A stretch of DNA of 64,000 nt from CAZGUH01 sp964529005 (GCA_964529005.1 CAZGUH010000006.1:67070-131069), one strand, 5' to 3'; counted from the stretch's first letter, positions 56,043-63,750 are shown. Notes: generated by a model from the letters alone, not told the origin. Numbers and translations: made by a program.

Positions 56043-56856
56043 CACGCTGACGTGCCTCGTGCTGACGGTCCCCGCGACCGAAGCCGAGCTGGCGTCGGAC
56101 GTGCTGTGGTCGCTCGGCGTTCTCGCTGTCGAGGAACGTTCCGTCGATTCGATCGTCGAGCTGTGGACCTCGCTGGGTGACGACGTCGACGCGGTCACCC
56201 GCGCCGCGGAGGCGTTTCCCGCCCGCTGGCGGTGGAAGTTGGTGGAGGTCGATCGCGCCCTGACCGAAACGTGGCGCGAGCACGCCACGCCGTCGTGGAT
56301 CGAGAGCGATCTCGTCGTCGTCCCGGCGTGGAAGCCGTTCTCCGCGCCGGATCGCACGACGGTGGTCACGATCGACCCCGGCAGCGCATTCGGCCTCGGG
56401 GATCATCCGACGACCGTGCTGACGCTGCGCGAGATGCGAGCCGCGCTGGTTCCGGGCGCCACGGTCCTCGACGTCGGTTGCGGCAGCGGCGTGCTGTCGA
56501 TCGCGGCGTGCCTCCTCGGCGCCAGCTACGCACGCGCGATCGACATCTCCCCCGCAGCGGTCACGGCGACGCTCGCCAACGCGTCCGTCAACGGCGTCGC
56601 CGGGCGTGTCGAGGCCGACACCACGCCGCTCCGCGAGATCGACGCGACGTTCGACGTCGTTCTCGCCAACGTCCTCGCGCCGGCGCTGGTCGAGATGGCT
56701 CCGGACCTTCGGCGCGTCCTCGAGCCCTCAGGAGTGCTGGTCGTCTCCGGGATCCTGCCGGGCCGTCACGGCCACGTGCTGGACGCGCTGGCGCCGCTCC
56801 AGGTCGTGCACGAGGTCGTGCGCGACGGCTGGTGCGCCGTCAGCCTGCGCCGCTGA
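56035..56856 (+). CDS. prmA: Ribosomal protein L11 methyltransferase PrmA-like
   Basis: 273 residues. The N-terminal substrate domain is divergent (LTVPATEAELASDVLWSLGVLAVEE). The SAM-binding core has TIDPGSAFGLGDHPTTVLTL, the PrmA hallmark, then VLDVGCGSGVLSIAACLLGA and the NVLAPALVEMAPDLRRVL segment (motif IV). PrmA methylates L11 at several sites. ATG lies 8 bp inside the carbonic anhydrase gene. Its 3' end overlaps the convergent ribokinase gene by 17 bp. Confidence 0.9.
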   Translation: MADTLTCLVLTVPATEAELASDVLWSLGVLAVEERSVDSIVELWTSLGDDVDAVTRAAEAFPARWRWKLVEVDRALTETWREHATPSWIESDLVVVPAWKPFSAPDRTTVVTIDPGSAFGLGDHPTTVLTLREMRAALVPGATVLDVGCGSGVLSIAACLLGASYARAIDISPAAVTATLANASVNGVAGRVEADTTPLREIDATFDVVLANVLAPALVEMAPDLRRVLEPSGVLVVSGILPGRHGHVLDALAPLQVVHEVVRDGWCAVSLRR

Positions 56857-57736
56857 GCTCGCGGCGGTCCGTTGCGCCCACCAGGGCGCGCACCGCGGCG
56901 TCCCGCGGGATCGAGGGGGCGGCGCCCGCCACCGTCGTCGCCAGCGCCCCCGCCGCCGACGCATATCGCAACGCATCGGCCATGTCGTCGCGAGCTGCGA
57001 GCCGGGCGCACAGCGCCCCGCAGAACACGTCGCCCGCGGCCGTCGTGTCGATCGCCCGAACTGCGAACGGAGCGATGCGCGTGACGCCGTCTGCCGTGTG
57101 CAGCTGCGCGCCCGCAGCGCCCATGGTGACGACCACCGCTGCCGCCCCCAGCTCGAGCAGCCGCTCGGGCCCGCCGAGCGCCAGGGCTTCGTGCTCGTTG
57201 GGGATCACGACGTCGCACAGCCGCACGACCTCGGCAGGCATGTCGGCCGCCGGGGCTGGGTTGAGCACGGTCACCGCGCCCGCCGCCCGTGCGGCCGCGA
57301 GCGCTGCGGCGACCGCCGGCATCGGGATCTCCAGCTGGACGAGCACGACCCTCGCGGCCGGCAGCTCGCCACCGCTCGCGAGCTCGTTGGCTCCCGGCAC
57401 GACGATGATCGCGTTCGCGCCGTCGCCTCCGACGCCGATCAGCGCTCGGCCGGTGGGCGCCCCCGGCGCGGTGGCGAGGCGGCTCACATCGATGCCGTCG
57501 GCCTCCAGCACCGAGCGGAGCAGCGCGCCGGCGTCGTCGTCGCCGATGGCGCCGACGAACGCGGTGCGAGCGCCGGCGCGGGCCGCGGCGAGCGCCTGGT
57601 TCAACCCCTTGCCACCGGCGTGTTGCGCGAACGACCGGCCGAGCACCGTCTCACCCGGCTGCGGCAGGCGCTCGGCCGTGGCGACGAGATCGACGTTGGC
57701 GCTGCCGACGACGCACACGTCGAAGCGTTCAGTCAT
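56840..57736 (-). CDS. rbsK: Ribokinase (PfkB family)
   Basis: 298 residues. PfkB signature 1 is AGGKGLNQALAAARAG (about 40-55). Signature 2 is AIDTTAAGDVFCGALCARLA, with catalytic Asp in AAGD. VVVPGANELASG is ribokinase-typical. It phosphorylates ribose at O5; related sugars are possible. No ribose transporter is beside it. ATG at 57736, 2 bp after the upstream APH-like gene, so both share a transcript. Confidence 0.88.
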   Translation of the reverse strand: MTERFDVCVVGSANVDLVATAERLPQPGETVLGRSFAQHAGGKGLNQALAAARAGARTAFVGAIGDDDAGALLRSVLEADGIDVSRLATAPGAPTGRALIGVGGDGANAIIVVPGANELASGGELPAARVVLVQLEIPMPAVAAALAAARAAGAVTVLNPAPAADMPAEVVRLCDVVIPNEHEALALGGPERLLELGAAAVVVTMGAAGAQLHTADGVTRIAPFAVRAIDTTAAGDVFCGALCARLAARDDMADALRYASAAGALATTVAGAAPSIPRDAAVRALVGATDRRELSGAG

Positions 57737-57738
57737 GG

Positions 57739-58797
57739 TCACCGGTCGAGGATCCTCAGCAGGGGCGTGATGTCGAAGCGCTCGAGCATCGGCAGGTAGG
57801 TCCGGGCGGTCTCGGACCGGAACCTTCGGCAGAGATCGGGTTGGAAGAACCGGGCGCCTTCCTTGACGACGTAGTTGAGGAGGAAGAAGCGGTAGACCTC
57901 GGGCAGGAACCGCACGTCGCTCTCGCGCAGCGGGTACACCGCGTGGTAGGCGCGCAGGAACGCCAAGAACGTCGGCTCGGTGAGCGTGTGCGACCCGTAC
58001 GTGAAGTGGCTGCGATCGCCGGTCTTGCTCGACACCCGAGACAGGAAATAGAAGTCGAGCATGCGCGGCTCGGTGCGAAACCAGTCGTAATCCCATCGGC
58101 TGAAGAGCCGGAAGGTGCCGTCCTCGCGGGTCTGCACGCTGAAGTTCCCGAGGTTCCAGTCGATCAGCACCGGGATCTTCGCCCAGTAGTCGTAGCGCAC
58201 CTCCTCCAGCCGTTCGAGGAACTCGTGGGTGTGCCGCCAGAGCACGCCGATCTGCTCGGGCGGCAGATCGAAGTTGCGCGGCGCGAACGGGCTCTCGAGC
58301 AGTTCGAGGAGATGGATCGCGTCGCTCTTGATCGAGTGCGACACGGGCGGGATCTTCGGCGCGATGGCGTCGCACGCGAGGTGGAAGGAGGCGATCTCTC
58401 TGCCGAGGTTGGCGATCTGATCGGGCGACAGCACCGCCGGCAGCCGTTCGCCGCGTGCCACGTCGTCGTAGAACACCGCCCACATCTGGCGGTCGTACCA
58501 GGTGAAGATGCGTCCGTCGGGACGCGTCCAGATGTCGGCCAGCATGTCGGCGAACCGCGTCGAGGCCAGCAGGCGAGCGCAGTGATGCAGGCGATCGTGA
58601 TCCTCGGCGAACAGGAAGTACGACCCGTAGCTCGAGACCTTGGAGACGCACGTCCGGCCGTCGTCGAGGTGCAGCCGGAAGACGCGGTTGGTGCTGACGT
58701 CGGCGCTGACCTCGTCGACGCGCGTCACCGTGCGGGGGTCGCCGTACGCCTTCCATGCCGCGTCGAGCGCGGCGCGGTGCGCGTCGGGGCGGCTCAT
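57739..58797 (-). CDS. APH/choline-kinase-fold phosphotransferase
   Basis: 352 residues. The protein-kinase-like core is recognised by FVCSKVSSYGSYFLFAEDHDRL-like lysine region (CVSKVSSYGSYFLF), the catalytic-loop equivalent VLIDWNLGNFSV (Asp and Asn, about residue 218), and the metal Asp in SRWDYDWFRTEPRMLDFYFLSR. Members phosphorylate small metabolites such as sugars, choline or antibiotics. The substrate is unknown. It forms a unit with rbsK, which may hint at a sugar. ATG at 58797, 17 bp after whiB. Confidence 0.8.
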   Translation of the reverse strand: MSRPDAHRAALDAAWKAYGDPRTVTRVDEVSADVSTNRVFRLHLDDGRTCVSKVSSYGSYFLFAEDHDRLHHCARLLASTRFADMLADIWTRPDGRIFTWYDRQMWAVFYDDVARGERLPAVLSPDQIANLGREIASFHLACDAIAPKIPPVSHSIKSDAIHLLELLESPFAPRNFDLPPEQIGVLWRHTHEFLERLEEVRYDYWAKIPVLIDWNLGNFSVQTREDGTFRLFSRWDYDWFRTEPRMLDFYFLSRVSSKTGDRSHFTYGSHTLTEPTFLAFLRAYHAVYPLRESDVRFLPEVYRFFLLNYVVKEGARFFQPDLCRRFRSETARTYLPMLERFDITPLLRILDR

Positions 58798-58814
58798 CGC
58801 GCCGACGCTACGCG

Positions 58815-59117
58815 CTACACGGCTGAGCGGGCGCGCACTCCGATCGGCGCGATCAGGCGGTAGCCCGCCGCATGGCGTTCGTCCTCGCTCTCGCCGCCCC
58901 AGAACCCGTACTCGTGGTTGGCCCTGGCGTACTCGCAGCACTGCGTGCGGACCTCGCAGCGGCGGCAGATCGTGCGCGCCGTCGCCTCACGCCGGTCACG
59001 GGCCTGGGGCCGCTCCGCCGGCGGCGGGAAGAAGAGGTGGGTCAGACCCTTGCATGCCGCTTCCTGCATCCAGCGGTCGTCCGTTGCCTGCCGAAGCAGC
59101 GATTCGATGGCGGTCAC
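58815..59117 (-). CDS. WhiB family iron-sulfur transcriptional regulator
   Basis: 100 residues with the four cluster cysteines Cys22 (AACKG), Cys51, Cys54 and Cys60 (ICRRCEVRTQC), and the GFWGGE turn (GVWGG in most). The C-terminal basic stretch RHAAGYRLIAPIGVRARSAV is short, without an AT-hook. WhiB proteins bind [4Fe-4S] and sigma factor region 4 and occur only in actinobacteria and their phages, which supports the lineage call. GTG start. It has its own -35/-10 promoter and a short leader. Confidence 0.93.
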   Translation of the reverse strand: MTAIESLLRQATDDRWMQEAACKGLTHLFFPPPAERPQARDRREATARTICRRCEVRTQCCEYARANHEYGFWGGESEDERHAAGYRLIAPIGVRARSAV

Positions 59118-59145
59118 TTCACCCCTTCCCCACGCGACTGACCAG

Positions 59146-59175
59146 ATTGTACGCGAGAACTAATCCACCGTTCAA
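59146..59175 (-). promoter_or_regulatory. whiB promoter (-35 TTGAAC, 18 bp, -10 TACAAT)
   Basis: On the minus strand TTGAAC (59175-59170) and TACAAT (59151-59146) are separated by 18 bp. The predicted start leaves a leader of about 20 nt with a GGAAGGGG ribosome binding site. This is the best -35/-10 pair in the window. Confidence 0.6.
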
Positions 59176-59199
59176 TTGATTGTCGCGGGGCGCGGCGGG

Positions 59200-60258
59200 T
59201 CAGCCAGCGAGCACGGCTCGGACACCGGCGGCGAAGGCGTCGACGTCGTCGGCGGCCGTGTCCCACGACGTCATCCATCGCACCTGGTGGCGCGGGGTAT
59301 CCCAGTCCCAGAAGAACGACCACGAGCGCAACGGCTCGATCGCCGACGGCGGAAGGCAGGGGAACACGGCGTTCACCGCGGGCGGTGTGTCGATTTTCAC
59401 GCCGGGAATCGCGGCCGTCGCGGCGTGCAATCGGGCCGCCATCGCGTTCGCGTGCTCGGCGAGCCGGAGCCACAGCCCGTCGTGCAGCAGGGCGTTGAAC
59501 TGGGCGGCGACGAAGCGCATCTTCGATGGCAGCTGGGTGACCTGCTTGCGCAGGAAGGGCGCGTTGCGGGCGAGATCCGGGCGCAGGAACACGACCGCCT
59601 CACCACCGATGAGCCCGTTCTTCGTCCCGCCGAAGCTGACGACGTCGACCCCCGCGTCGACGGTGATGGAGCGCAGGGCAGCCTCGGCGCCGCCGAGCGC
59701 GGCGACAGCATTGGCCATGCGCGCGCCGTCGATGTGCACCACCATCCCGTGGCGGTGCGCGGTCTCGCAGATCGCTGCCACCTCGGCGGGCGTGTAGACG
59801 GTGCCGAGTTCGGTGCTCTGGGTCAGCGACACGACGCGGGGCTGGGCCCGGTGCACCTCGCCGAGCACCTCCGCCTCCGCCTCGATCTGGGCGGGGGTCA
59901 GCTTTCCGTCCGGAGACGGCAGGTCGATCAGCTTGGCCCCGAGGATCCGCTCGGGCGCCCCGGTCTCGTCGACGGCGATGTGCGACCAGGCGGTGCACAC
60001 CACCGCTTGTGCCGGCCCGAGCGCGGCGCCGAGCGCGAGCACGTTGGCGCCGGTGCCGCCCCACACGAGGAAGGTCTGCGCGTCCGGACCGAACAGGTCA
60101 CGAAAGCGGGCCTCGGTCTCCGCGGTCCAGGGATCGCCGCCGTAGGCGGGCGCCGAGCCGGAATTCGCGGCCGCGATCGCCTCGATCACCGACGGATGTG
60201 CGCCCGCGGTGTTGTCGCTGGCGAAGGAGCGAGCAGGCGGCGGGGGAGGAGCGGCCAT
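59200..60258 (-). CDS. Beta-eliminating lyase / low-specificity L-threonine aldolase type
   Basis: A PLP enzyme of fold I, 352 residues. It has SFASDNTAGAHPSVIEAIAAAN at the start, VWGGTGANVLALGAALGPAQAVVCTAWSHI, VHIDGARMANAVAALG, and the PLP lysine in DVVSFGGTKNGLIGGEAVVFL. This is the threonine aldolase/GntG layout, cleaving L-threonine (or a beta-hydroxy amino acid) to glycine and an aldehyde. A CATACT box lies 6 nt before ATG 60258. It sits 20 bp downstream of a hydroxylase that may make beta-hydroxy amino acids. Confidence 0.9.
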   Translation of the reverse strand: MAAPPPPPARSFASDNTAGAHPSVIEAIAAANSGSAPAYGGDPWTAETEARFRDLFGPDAQTFLVWGGTGANVLALGAALGPAQAVVCTAWSHIAVDETGAPERILGAKLIDLPSPDGKLTPAQIEAEAEVLGEVHRAQPRVVSLTQSTELGTVYTPAEVAAICETAHRHGMVVHIDGARMANAVAALGGAEAALRSITVDAGVDVVSFGGTKNGLIGGEAVVFLRPDLARNAPFLRKQVTQLPSKMRFVAAQFNALLHDGLWLRLAEHANAMAARLHAATAAIPGVKIDTPPAVNAVFPCLPPSAIEPLRSWSFFWDWDTPRHQVRWMTSWDTAADDVDAFAAGVRAVLAG

Positions 60259-60278
60259 GCCGCCAGTATGGATGGTGC

Positions 60279-61154
60279 TCAGACGCCGAAGGTGGTCCCG
60301 ATGACACGGCCGACGCGATCGGCGGCGCTGGCGGCCAGATCGGTGACCACGAACGCACGCTGGATCCACCGGTCGTAACCGTCGAAGCGCGCCCTGAACG
60401 ACGTCCGGCCGTGCACCGCGGCGTCGTTGTCGACGATCAGGAGGTCGCCCGGCTCGAGGACGGTCGCCGAGTGGTGCGCCTCGATCGCGTCGCTGAGCTC
60501 CGCGAGCGCGGCGGCCGCGACACGGTCGACGCCGCGCATCAACTCCGCGTCGAACACCATCGCCGGCCGATCGCGCCGGCCGCGCAGGACGGCGGTCGGC
60601 GGCCCCCACTCGTTGCGCCGGCCGTGGAGGAAGCTCTGGTCGACCGCCGTGCGAAAGCGCGGCTCGAACAGCACGTCGAGGGTGTGAGGCGAGAGCAGGG
60701 GAGCGATCTCGGCGATCGAGGCCAGGGTGGTGGCGGCTGCCGGGTCTCCGCGCAGGCAGAGCAGCAGGAGGTACCGCGGGCGATGCGGATGGAAGGCCGC
60801 CTCGGTGTGGAACATCAGCGCCGAGCGCGACGAGGTGGAGATCTGCCGGGCGGCGCCGTCGGGGGTCGGCACGATGTTCTGCACGAGATCGCCGCCGTGC
60901 TCGGGGAGGTAGCCGACGGGCTGGCCGAGCCGGCGCGCCACGGTGAGCAGCGTCAGCTCGCTGACCAGCGACTTGGTGACGGGGGCCGTCGGCCGCGGCG
61001 GAGTGCGCGGCAGATCACCGACCGGAGCTCCACGCAGCAGCAACGCACCCGACCGTGGGCTCTCGTCGGTGAAGTCGATCAACGCGTCGTGCACCGCAGG
61101 AGGCAGCAGGCGCCCGGCGTGGCCCGCTGCGCGCACGAACGCCTCGCTGTGCAC
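60279..61154 (-). CDS. Fe(II)/2-oxoglutarate dioxygenase, AsnO/VioC/clavaminate-synthase-like
   Basis: 291 residues. ALMFHTEAAFHPHRPRYLLLLCLRG carries the HxE metal pair used by AsnO, VioC and clavaminate synthase rather than HxD. GDLLIVDNDAAVHGRTSFRARFDGYDRWIQRAFVV supplies the distal His and the Arg that binds 2-oxoglutarate. This subgroup hydroxylates free L-amino acids at C-beta, usually beside peptide synthetases, none of which is visible. GTG at 61154 is the first plausible in-frame start; the frame is open further up without ATG. Divergent from the rpiR gene. Confidence 0.85.
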   Translation of the reverse strand: MHSEAFVRAAGHAGRLLPPAVHDALIDFTDESPRSGALLLRGAPVGDLPRTPPRPTAPVTKSLVSELTLLTVARRLGQPVGYLPEHGGDLVQNIVPTPDGAARQISTSSRSALMFHTEAAFHPHRPRYLLLLCLRGDPAAATTLASIAEIAPLLSPHTLDVLFEPRFRTAVDQSFLHGRRNEWGPPTAVLRGRRDRPAMVFDAELMRGVDRVAAAALAELSDAIEAHHSATVLEPGDLLIVDNDAAVHGRTSFRARFDGYDRWIQRAFVVTDLAASAADRVGRVIGTTFGV

Positions 61155-61202
61155 CGGCCCGGCCGGTGTCGACGGAACGGCAAACGCATCGAGGGAGACG
61201 GT

Positions 61203-61239
61203 TGGAATGAACGTTCCATCATTATGCCCGTTCGGAACG
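61203..61239. promoter_or_regulatory. Operator-like palindromes between dioxygenase and RpiR genes
   Basis: TGGAATGAACGTTCCA (61203-61218) contains the perfect 8-mer GAACGTTC, and CGTTC-g-GAACG (61229-61239) follows 10 bp later. ATTATG between them reads CATAAT on the minus strand, a likely -10 for the dioxygenase. The two sites share GAAC/GTTC arms and flank that -10. Confidence 0.5.
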
Positions 61240-61260
61240 TCGATGTCACCGCCTCGCCAG

Positions 61261-61266
61261 TACAGT
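61261..61266 (+). promoter_or_regulatory. -10 box TACAGT of the rpiR gene (leaderless type)
   Basis: TACAGT ends 8 nt before ATG 61275. Confidence 0.45.
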
Positions 61267-61274
61267 CCCCGCCC

Positions 61275-62126
61275 ATGAAGCTGGAGGTGACCGCGCGCGT
61301 CGCGGAGGTGGGGCCGACGCTCACGCGGGCCGAACGGCGGGTGGCCGAGGTCGTCCTCGACCGCCCCCAGCTGGTCGGTTTCGGCACGGTGGCGGAGCTT
61401 GCGGAGGCAGCTGGAGCGGGTGCTGCGACGGTCGTGCGGCTGGCCGCCAAGCTCGGCTACGACGGGTTCACCGCCCTCCAGGCCTCGGTGCAGCGTGACC
61501 TCGCGCGGCAGTTGCGCCCCGCAGCGGAGCGCATCCGTGAGCCACCGGCCGGGGGAGCAGCGCTCGGCCAACACCTCGCGCTCGAACTCGACAACGTGCA
61601 GACGACGTTGCAGGGCCTTGCCGCCGATGCGCTTCCCGACGCCGTCGACCATCTTGCGGACCTGGAGCACGAGGTGCTGTTCATCTCCGGCGACGCGTCG
61701 ATGGGAGTCGCGCAGCAGATCGTGGGAGACCTCGCGGCGCTGCGCCCGGGGGTCGATCTGCTGACCGGCACCGAGATCTCGACGCAACGCCGGATCGCGC
61801 TGCTGTCGGCGGGCGACACGGTGGTCGGGCTCGACCTCAAGCGGTACGACCGTTGGGTGATCGATGCCCTCGAGCGAGCGCGCGCTCGGGACGTGTGGAT
61901 GCTGGCTCTGACCGACAGCCTGCTGTCGCCGCTCGCCCAACTCGCGCAGCGCACCATGGTGTTGACGGCAGCAGCGTTGGGCCCGTTCGACAGCCACGTC
62001 GGCACCCTTGCGCTCGGCAACGTGCTCGTCGCAGGCGTGGCAGATCGGCTGCGCGAGTCCGCTGCGGTTCGTCTGGAGCGCGCCGAGCACGCGTGGCGTT
62101 CTGCGGGAAGCTTGGTGGAACCCTAG
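61275..62126 (+). CDS. MurR/RpiR family transcriptional regulator
   Basis: 283 residues. The N-terminal HTH_6 domain has LTRAERRVAEVVLDRPQLVGFGTVAELAEAAGAGAATVVRLAAKLGYDGFTALQ in adjoining parts. A SIS-like domain follows (about 130-260) with EVLFISGDASMGVAQQIVGDL and GDTVVGLDLKRYDRWVIDAL. SIS domains usually sense phosphosugars; here the canonical G-x-G-x-S loop is changed to SGDASMG, so the ligand may differ. The gene is divergent from the AsnO-like dioxygenase and probably controls it through the palindromes between them. Its stop overlaps the HNH gene by 4 bp. Confidence 0.88.
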   Translation: MKLEVTARVAEVGPTLTRAERRVAEVVLDRPQLVGFGTVAELAEAAGAGAATVVRLAAKLGYDGFTALQASVQRDLARQLRPAAERIREPPAGGAALGQHLALELDNVQTTLQGLAADALPDAVDHLADLEHEVLFISGDASMGVAQQIVGDLAALRPGVDLLTGTEISTQRRIALLSAGDTVVGLDLKRYDRWVIDALERARARDVWMLALTDSLLSPLAQLAQRTMVLTAAALGPFDSHVGTLALGNVLVAGVADRLRESAAVRLERAEHAWRSAGSLVEP

Positions 62127-63274
62127 GCAGCGCACGTCTGGCCCGTCGGGCCTCGGGGGTAACTGGTCCGCACGGCGCCCGCCGGTGAGGTGACCACGAC
62201 CTCGCCGGCGGGCCCCAAGGCGACGTTCCACCCCGGCTCGTGGATCAGGTGGTGATGATGGACGCACAGCAAGCACAGGTTGTCGATCGACGTGCGCCCA
62301 CCCTGCCGCCAGTGCACCACGTGGTGCGCGTCGGAGAAGCGAACCGGACGGTCGCAGCCGGGGAAGCGGCAGCCTCCGTCTCGCAGCGCCACCGCACGGA
62401 ACAACGCTGCGCTCACGAGCCGCTGACGGCGGCCGTAGTCGAGCACCGCGGACCCGCTGCGGACGACTCGGTGGATGACGCAATCGCACAGGAAGGCGTC
62501 GGTCGCAGGCGAGCCGACGGGGTTGCCGTCGGTCGTGAACGCGGTCGCGTGCGGGTCTGCGACTTCGTGTGCTTCGAAGAGCAGCTCGACGTGCGGGCGA
62601 TGCCGCGGCGTGCCGTCGCCCTCATGGTGGGCGTTGAAGTAGGCGCAGACGCTGGCCAGCGCGTCGGCGCGGAGCTCGCCGGTCGACCGCGTGTCGTCGG
62701 ACCGGTATGCGTCCAGCGCCGTCGTGATGGCGTGTTCGACCTGCGCGCCGGCGGACGGCGTGAGAACGCCGTCGACCAGCAGATGTCCGTCCGACGCGCG
62801 GGAAAGACGCAGATCCGACGTGCGTGGGGGAGCGGGCGCGATGCCTGCGGTGGCCTCCGCGCGCTCGCGCCACGCCACGCACGCGGCCTCGGTGTCGCGC
62901 ACGGTGAGGGGAGCGAACGCGGGGATCAACGCAGGCGCGTGCTCGCGAAACAGTGAGGTGAGCTCGACACGCATGACCGCGCCGAGGGCGTCGACCTGGC
63001 CTTGGGACCAGACGCCGCTCATCGCAGCGTCCGCGACCTCGGGGATGTCGCAGAGCAAGCGGCCGCGGCGCGTCCACGCCGTGGCAGATCGATGGCTCAG
63101 GCGAGCGTGATGCCGGAGCCACGCTGCCATCGACACCGCGCCGTCGACGCCCCACGCTCCACTGCGATCGAGCGCGCCGATGGCGGCAGCGATCGCTGCA
63201 CTGCGCCGCTCCAGATCGGCGAGCGCTGCAGTGACTTCTTCGAGGGTTGTCGGAATCTCAGGCACCGCCGCCAT
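62123..63274 (-). CDS. DUF222 / HNH endonuclease domain protein (13E12-like)
   Basis: 383 residues. The N-terminal DUF222 domain (about 10-270) covers VEELTAALADLERR-like helices (TLEEVTAALADLERRSAAIAAAI) and AWLRHHARLSHRSA. The C-terminal HNH nuclease is CRFPGCDRPVRFSDAHHVVHWRQGG, TSIDNLCLLCVHHHHLIH. The family is multi-copy in actinobacteria and includes the mycobacterial 13E12 repeat genes. ATG at 63274 is selected by a TATGGT box 7 nt upstream; an ATG four codons earlier lies in that box. An SOS-box-like site abuts the -10. Biological role unsettled. Confidence 0.9.
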   Translation of the reverse strand: MAAVPEIPTTLEEVTAALADLERRSAAIAAAIGALDRSGAWGVDGAVSMAAWLRHHARLSHRSATAWTRRGRLLCDIPEVADAAMSGVWSQGQVDALGAVMRVELTSLFREHAPALIPAFAPLTVRDTEAACVAWRERAEATAGIAPAPPRTSDLRLSRASDGHLLVDGVLTPSAGAQVEHAITTALDAYRSDDTRSTGELRADALASVCAYFNAHHEGDGTPRHRPHVELLFEAHEVADPHATAFTTDGNPVGSPATDAFLCDCVIHRVVRSGSAVLDYGRRQRLVSAALFRAVALRDGGCRFPGCDRPVRFSDAHHVVHWRQGGRTSIDNLCLLCVHHHHLIHEPGWNVALGPAGEVVVTSPAGAVRTSYPRGPTGQTCAA

Positions 63275-63281
63275 GTCGCAC

Positions 63282-63287
63282 ACCATA
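63282..63287 (-). promoter_or_regulatory. -10 box TATGGT of the HNH gene (leaderless type, decides start)
   Basis: Minus-strand TATGGT ends 7 nt before ATG 63274. Confidence 0.45.
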
Positions 63288-63303
63288 TCGAACTGATGTT
63301 CGC
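63288..63303. promoter_or_regulatory. LexA/SOS box candidate
   Basis: TCGAAC-tgat-GTTCGC matches the actinobacterial SOS box TCGAAC-N4-GTTCGA at 11 of 12 defined positions. It directly abuts the -10 box of the HNH gene, the position expected for LexA repression, and lies about 28 bp upstream of the -10 of the opposite small gene. Confidence 0.65.
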
Positions 63304-63330
63304 ATCGCAACGCGGGGAGCTCAGCTTTCC

Positions 63331-63336
63331 TACGAT
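63331..63336 (+). promoter_or_regulatory. -10 box TACGAT of the zinc-finger-like gene (leaderless type)
   Basis: TACGAT ends 7 nt before ATG 63344. Confidence 0.45.
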
Positions 63337-63339
63337 TTC

Positions 63340-63352
63340 CGTCATGACGAAA
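63340..63352 (+). repeat. Direct repeat CGTCATGACGAAA, copy 1
   Basis: 13-bp exact direct repeat overlapping the start codon of the gene at 63344; copy 2 is just after its stop. The first 10 bases form a perfect palindrome. Confidence 0.5.
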
Positions 63353-63733
63353 GGGCAGGCCGAACGGGTGGCGGGGGACAGCGATCCCCGACGGTGCCGT
63401 TGGTGCCGCAAGGTCATCGTGCGCACGGCACGGCGGGGCCGCCCGCGAGAGTTCTGTTCGCAGGCGTGTCGGCAATGGGATTGGGTGTCGCGCCAGCGTG
63501 CACGCGAACTCCAGCTGAGCGAAGACGAACTCGTCGTGGCGCGTCGCGACCTCGACGCACTCCGCGATCAGCTGTACGTGCTGGCGTGCGCGGTGGACGA
63601 CACCGATCGGGATCTCGCCGCGATGGGAACCCGCCCGAACGCGACCGACCTGCGCGCGACGCTCGACTGGCTCCTGGAGGCCGCGCGCCCGCTCCGGGAC
63701 CGCGAAGTGGCCGCACCTACCCCCACCCCCTGA
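63344..63733 (+). CDS. Small zinc-finger-like protein (129 aa)
   Basis: Family not named. The N-terminal CRWCRKVIVRTARRGRPREFCSQACRQWDW gives four cysteines (CxxC...CxxxC) set in a basic region, like a treble-clef or FLYWCH-like DNA/RNA-binding finger. A helical segment with heptad pattern (LSEDELVVARRDLDALRDQLYVLA) follows, suggesting dimerisation. Similar small proteins occur in actinobacteria. It is divergent from the HNH gene and shares its SOS-box region. It is flanked by two copies of a 13-bp repeat. Confidence 0.65.
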   Translation: MTKGQAERVAGDSDPRRCRWCRKVIVRTARRGRPREFCSQACRQWDWVSRQRARELQLSEDELVVARRDLDALRDQLYVLACAVDDTDRDLAAMGTRPNATDLRATLDWLLEAARPLRDREVAAPTPTP

Positions 63734-63737
63734 CTTA

Positions 63738-63750
63738 CGTCATGACGAAA
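63738..63750 (+). repeat. Direct repeat CGTCATGACGAAA, copy 2
   Basis: Second exact copy, 5 bp after the stop of the zinc-finger-like gene. It opens an 18-codon frame (63742-63798) that again starts Met-Thr-Lys. Confidence 0.5.
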
